A DNA stretch of 35,072 bases from an uncultured Prevotellaceae bacterium (GTDB taxonomy: Bacteria > Bacteroidota > Bacteroidia > Bacteroidales > UBA3663), in assembly GCA_900319235.1 (NCBI GenBank), contig ONNR01000008.1:101902-136973 (forward strand), in the 5' to 3' direction. The notes below the pieces were generated by a model. That model was not told where the DNA came from. It was given only the letters and a program-made list of their open reading frames with translations, and did no database searches. Of the stretch, positions 32,103-35,072 are shown piece by piece (the first letter of the stretch is position 1; every line of letters starts with the position of its first letter). A program made the position numbers and the translations under genes.

Positions 32103-32118
32103 CAAAAATTCAAACATC

Positions 32119-32640
32119 ATGACACGAGAAGAAACCGTATTGAACTATCTGCGTGAGCACAACATCCCCTTTACAAACTATAATCATCCCGAAGGCAAGA
32201 CCATCGAGGAAGCCCGTCGCTGGTGGAAGGACGATGGCTCGGTACATTGCAAGAACCTCTTTTTCCGCAATCATAAGGGCAACAAGCATTATCTGGTATG
32301 CTTTGACTGCGACCATGATCTTGCCATCCACGATCTGGAGGCGCGTCTCAAGGCTTCACTTATTTCAAAAGGACTGCCTTCTTGCGGCAAACTTTCCTTT
32401 GCATCGCCCGAGCGTATGATGCGTTATCTTGGTTTGGAGCCAGGCAGCGTTTCTCCCTTTGGCCTAATCAACGATACCGAACATCATGTGCATCTCTTCT
32501 TGGACGAGAACTTGCGTAATGCTTCGTCCTTATCATTCCACCCCAATGATTGCCGAGGCACTGTGGTAATCAGCCATGATGACTTCGAGCGTTATCTTAA
32601 AGAGGTGGGAAACACTTATGAGTACATTACGCTTTATTAA
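32119..32640 (+). CDS. ProX/YbaK-like prolyl-tRNA deacylase
   Basis: A 173-residue protein starting MTREETVLNYLREHNIPFTN. It matches the free-standing aminoacyl-tRNA deacylase (ProX/PrdX, YbaK) family, which hydrolyses mischarged Ala- or Cys-tRNA(Pro). Visible features are the N-terminal helix, YNHPEGKTIEEARRWW, CKNLFFRNHKGNKHYLVCFD, the segment KLSFASPERMMRYLGLEPGS and VSPFGLINDTEHHVHLFLDE near the C-terminal third. The length is normal. The frame continues 20 codons upstream, but the promoter there makes 32119 the likely start. It stands alone. Confidence 0.9.
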   Translation: MTREETVLNYLREHNIPFTNYNHPEGKTIEEARRWWKDDGSVHCKNLFFRNHKGNKHYLVCFDCDHDLAIHDLEARLKASLISKGLPSCGKLSFASPERMMRYLGLEPGSVSPFGLINDTEHHVHLFLDENLRNASSLSFHPNDCRGTVVISHDDFERYLKEVGNTYEYITLY

Positions 32641-32645
32641 TTATT

Positions 32646-32713
32646 CGGAGTTCTCTGAATCTTCCGAGTAATCAGAGTATTCCGAGTATTCCGAGTAATC
32701 AGAGTTATCCGAA
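32646..32713. repeat. 9-bp period short tandem repeats
   Basis: Units TTCCGAGTA, ATCAGAGTA, TTCCGAGTA, TTCCGAGTA and ATCAGAGTT between the ProX-like and GH92 genes. They resemble the 8-bp period repeat at 27729-27820 in base make-up (TTCCG plus A/T). Confidence 0.8.
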
Positions 32714-32742
32714 AAAAATGATACTTTAAAAAATTAAAACCT

Positions 32743-34938
32743 ATGAGAGACTTTGCAGCCCTGACGCTGATGCTTGCTTTCGCAGGCCTTTCAGCACAAA
32801 ACTATACACAATATGTCGATCCTACGATAGGAACAGGTGATCATGGACATGTCTTTCTTGGAGCAAATGTGCCACAGGGTATGGTGAATGCCGGACCCAC
32901 TCAGACGAAAGTGGGTTGGGATTGGTGCTCGGGTTATCACGAGAGTGGTGATTCGATTGTAGGTTTTGCGCAATTGCATTTGAGCGGAACAGGATGCAGC
33001 GACTTGGGAGATGTAGCCTTGATGCCAGTTGTCGGAGATGTCGAATTGTCGCGGCTTGGCATTGCTTCGCCATATCGCCATGAAACCGAGACCACACGCC
33101 CTGGTTATTACAGCGTCCTCTTGGATCGGTTCAAAATCAACTGCGAAGTTACTACAACTACCCGCGTGGCGCTTTATCGATTCACTTGGCAGGACGAGAT
33201 GAATGATCGTCGTTTGATCGTTGACCTTGAGAATGGCGTTGGTGATCGTATGCTTCAGGCACGTATCGAACAAGTGGATGATCACACCATTGTAGGATAT
33301 CGTATCAGTCATGGCTGGACAAGTCATCAGGAAGTTTATTTCGAATTGACTACCAATGCGCCTATCAAGGAAATGCAATGGGATGGCAAGTTCGGTGTAT
33401 TGAAGTTCGATGAAACTGCTTCGACCCGTTCGACACTTATGAATCCTGCAGACGGGAGCATCCCTTCGGACCTTTCCGCTCCTATCCTCGTGAAAGTTGC
33501 CCTCTCTCCCACTAGTTATTTCAATGCTCGAAATAACCGAATCGCAGAATTGAATCACTGGGACTTCGAGTCAGTACGCGAAGCTGCTGATGCGGCTTGG
33601 AACAAGGAACTGGGAAGAATCGGTGTCAATATGCCTTCGCTCAAGGAGATGCGTATCTTCTACACAGGTATGTACCATTTCATGGTGGCACCTCAGGTTT
33701 GGAATGATGTGAACGGCGACTATATGGGCAGCGATTATCACGCGTATCGTGAAGGTAATTTCCAGAACTATACCACTTGGTCGCTTTGGGATACCTACCG
33801 CTCGGCACATCCTTTGGCTACACTCATCATGCGCGACAAGTTGCCCGATTATGCACAGACGATGCTTCATATCTATCAGGAACAGGGCGAACTGCCTGTT
33901 TGGCATTTGATGAACAACGAGACCTATTGTATGGTTGGATGTCCAGCTGTCCCCGTTCTTGCCGATATGATTCTGAAAGATGTTCCAGGTATCGATACTA
34001 CAATGGCAGCTCGTGCCATCAAGGAGAGTCTCCTGATGAAAAACCGCTCGTTGCATTGGATGGAGGAATTAGGCTATGTACCCTACGACCACAACGATTG
34101 GGAACCCGTCGGCAAAAGCATGGAGTATTTCCTTGCGGATTGGGCAGGTGCAGAGGCTTTGGGTCGATTAGGAATGAAGGAAGATAGTGCCCACTTCCAT
34201 CAGCGCAGTATGGGCTATAAGAAAATGTTTGACAAGCAACTGCAGTTCTTCCGCGCTTTGGACGACAAAGGAGAGTTCCGTTCGCGAGAGGGTTTCAATC
34301 CGTGTCATCAGACTTCCGATTACACCGAAGGTAATCCGTGGCAATATGCTTGGCTTGTGCCACACGATGTGCCAGGTCTTGTAGAGTGTTTTGGCGGCAA
34401 GGAAAATTTCATCTTCCGTCTTGATTCCCTGTTCCTTGCATCAAGTGAACTTAACGCAGAAGCCAATCCCGACATCACGGGTCTTATCGGTCAATATGCC
34501 CACGGCAACGAACCTTCGCACCACATTATTTATTTATATAATTATGTTGGACAACCTTGGAAGACTGCCCGTCGTGTACGACAAGTAATGAATGAACTTT
34601 ATACCGACCAGCCGGCAGGACTTTGCGGAAACGAGGATGTCGGCCAGATGTCGGCTTGGTATATTCTTTCATCGCTTGGTCTCTATCAGGTGGAGCCGTG
34701 CGGAGGTAAGTGGCAGATAGGAAGTGCGATAGTGAAGGATGCGACGCTGCAGGTCGGCGATGGAAAGACCTTCCGAATCATCACGCACAAGAATTCTGAC
34801 AAGAACATATATGTGCAGAAAGTACTGCTCAATGGCATACCTGTGAACCGCACTTGGATTGACCACAAGGACATCGTAAATGGAGGAACACTGGAAGTAT
34901 TTTTTGGAAAGAAGCCCAGCAAATGGGGTACCCTATAA
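32743..34938 (+). CDS. GH92 alpha-mannosidase, secreted
   Basis: A 731-residue exo-acting alpha-mannosidase of family GH92, which depends on calcium. It has a signal peptide MRDFAALTLMLAFAGLSAQ, so it acts in the periplasm or at the surface. The N-terminal beta domain starts YVDPTIGTGDHGHVFLGANV, and the helical catalytic domain has WSLWDTYRSAHPL, the region HLMNNETYCMVGCPAVPVLA, SMEYFLADW (about 459-467), HGNEPSHHIIYLYNY and GNEDVGQMSAWY (about 628-639). The family uses a Glu and an Asp, plausibly those in SMEYF and GNEDV. It removes mannose from N-glycans or mannan. It stands alone with no SusC/SusD, and a terminator follows directly. Confidence 0.93.
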   Translation: MRDFAALTLMLAFAGLSAQNYTQYVDPTIGTGDHGHVFLGANVPQGMVNAGPTQTKVGWDWCSGYHESGDSIVGFAQLHLSGTGCSDLGDVALMPVVGDVELSRLGIASPYRHETETTRPGYYSVLLDRFKINCEVTTTTRVALYRFTWQDEMNDRRLIVDLENGVGDRMLQARIEQVDDHTIVGYRISHGWTSHQEVYFELTTNAPIKEMQWDGKFGVLKFDETASTRSTLMNPADGSIPSDLSAPILVKVALSPTSYFNARNNRIAELNHWDFESVREAADAAWNKELGRIGVNMPSLKEMRIFYTGMYHFMVAPQVWNDVNGDYMGSDYHAYREGNFQNYTTWSLWDTYRSAHPLATLIMRDKLPDYAQTMLHIYQEQGELPVWHLMNNETYCMVGCPAVPVLADMILKDVPGIDTTMAARAIKESLLMKNRSLHWMEELGYVPYDHNDWEPVGKSMEYFLADWAGAEALGRLGMKEDSAHFHQRSMGYKKMFDKQLQFFRALDDKGEFRSREGFNPCHQTSDYTEGNPWQYAWLVPHDVPGLVECFGGKENFIFRLDSLFLASSELNAEANPDITGLIGQYAHGNEPSHHIIYLYNYVGQPWKTARRVRQVMNELYTDQPAGLCGNEDVGQMSAWYILSSLGLYQVEPCGGKWQIGSAIVKDATLQVGDGKTFRIITHKNSDKNIYVQKVLLNGIPVNRTWIDHKDIVNGGTLEVFFGKKPSKWGTL

Positions 34939-34943
34939 CAAAT

Positions 34944-34973
34944 AAGAGCAGCTCAAATGGGCTGCTCTTTTCA
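34944..34973 (+). terminator. Terminator of the GH92 gene
   Basis: AAGAGCAGC (34944-34952) pairs with GCTGCTCTT (34961-34969), followed by TTTC. A group II intron seems to start a few bases further on. Confidence 0.85.
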
Positions 34974-34975
34974 TT

Positions 34976-35072
34976 GTACGCTCGGCATGAGCATTGTCTA
35001 ACGGGTGCAAGTCCCGAGTGAGCCCTAATAGCGGGAATCACATAGCCTAAGGCAAGGGTGTCCATCGCGAGG
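34976..35072 (+). mobile_element. 5' end of a group II intron, cut by the window edge
   Basis: After the terminator comes GTACG, close to the intron start consensus GUGYG. A sequence characteristic of domain I of Bacteroidetes group II introns then follows: GGGTGCAAGTCCCG, AGCGGGAATCACATAG, CCTAAGGCAAGGG and TGTCCATCGCGAGG. The ribozyme and any reverse transcriptase lie beyond the window. The recognition rests on memory of such introns and needs a covariance search; the exact first base is uncertain by a few positions. Confidence 0.75.

Noticed and set aside
34980..35072. Cobalamin-type riboswitch
   Set aside because: The GGGTGCAAGTCCC-like part is suggestive, but no B12-box-type sequence is visible, the upstream terminator is strong and the rest matches group II intron domain I better.

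Overview
The window looks like a chromosomal segment of a Bacteroidales bacterium, probably Prevotella-like. The signs are a SusC/SusD pair, a C-terminal sorting-like tail of the YDLMGRKV type, M56-peptidase/TonB fusion architecture, a GH92 mannosidase, and repeated promoters of the Bacteroidetes form TTTG, about 20 bases, TAnnTTTG. Several of these promoters lie inside the 5' part of the longest open frames and so fix downstream start codons.

Layout. 1-5050: the 3' end of a secreted protein, a membrane protein, a secreted TPR protein and an MG2/plug-type protein. 5200-10560: an accessory block with a 41-bp tandem repeat array, an HsdR-like protein that seems to have lost both active sites, a hypothetical protein, an origin-like intergenic region and a BT4734/DUF3987 primase-helicase-like protein. 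10680-15150: a SusC/SusD pair. 15397-16554: a secreted beta-barrel-like protein. 16702-17505 and 24451-25254: two halves of one M56-TonB (BlaR1-like) gene. 17508-24482: a 7-kb integrative element lying between the halves. 25266-26477: the BlaI/MecI-type repressor and a second free-standing TonB half. 26650-27681: a TlpA-like thioredoxin lipoprotein. 27877-31979: a four-gene ribose-type ABC transporter operon. 32119-34938: a ProX-like deacylase and a GH92 mannosidase. 34976-end: the 5' end of a group II intron just after a terminator.

The main result is the element at 17508-24482. Both ends carry the same 7-bp core AGCATCA. Joining the flanks at this core restores a single 525-codon M56-TonB frame without any frameshift. 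The predicted circular junction has 12-bp arms, matching in 11 of 12 positions, around the 7-bp core, as expected for a tyrosine-recombinase site. The element encodes a 522-residue integrase and about ten small, mostly unrecognised proteins, including two HTH proteins, a possible terminase-small-subunit-like protein and a possible ADP-ribosyltransferase-fold protein behind iteron-like repeats. It has no visible relaxase or capsid gene. A promoter at its left edge points out into the severed TonB half, so integration may rewire a BlaI/BlaR-type sensor rather than only inactivate it.

The second region of interest is 5200-10560, where a repeat array, a degenerate restriction-subunit-like protein and a primase-helicase with an origin-like upstream region sit together. 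All functional statements come from reading the sequence; no searches were run.
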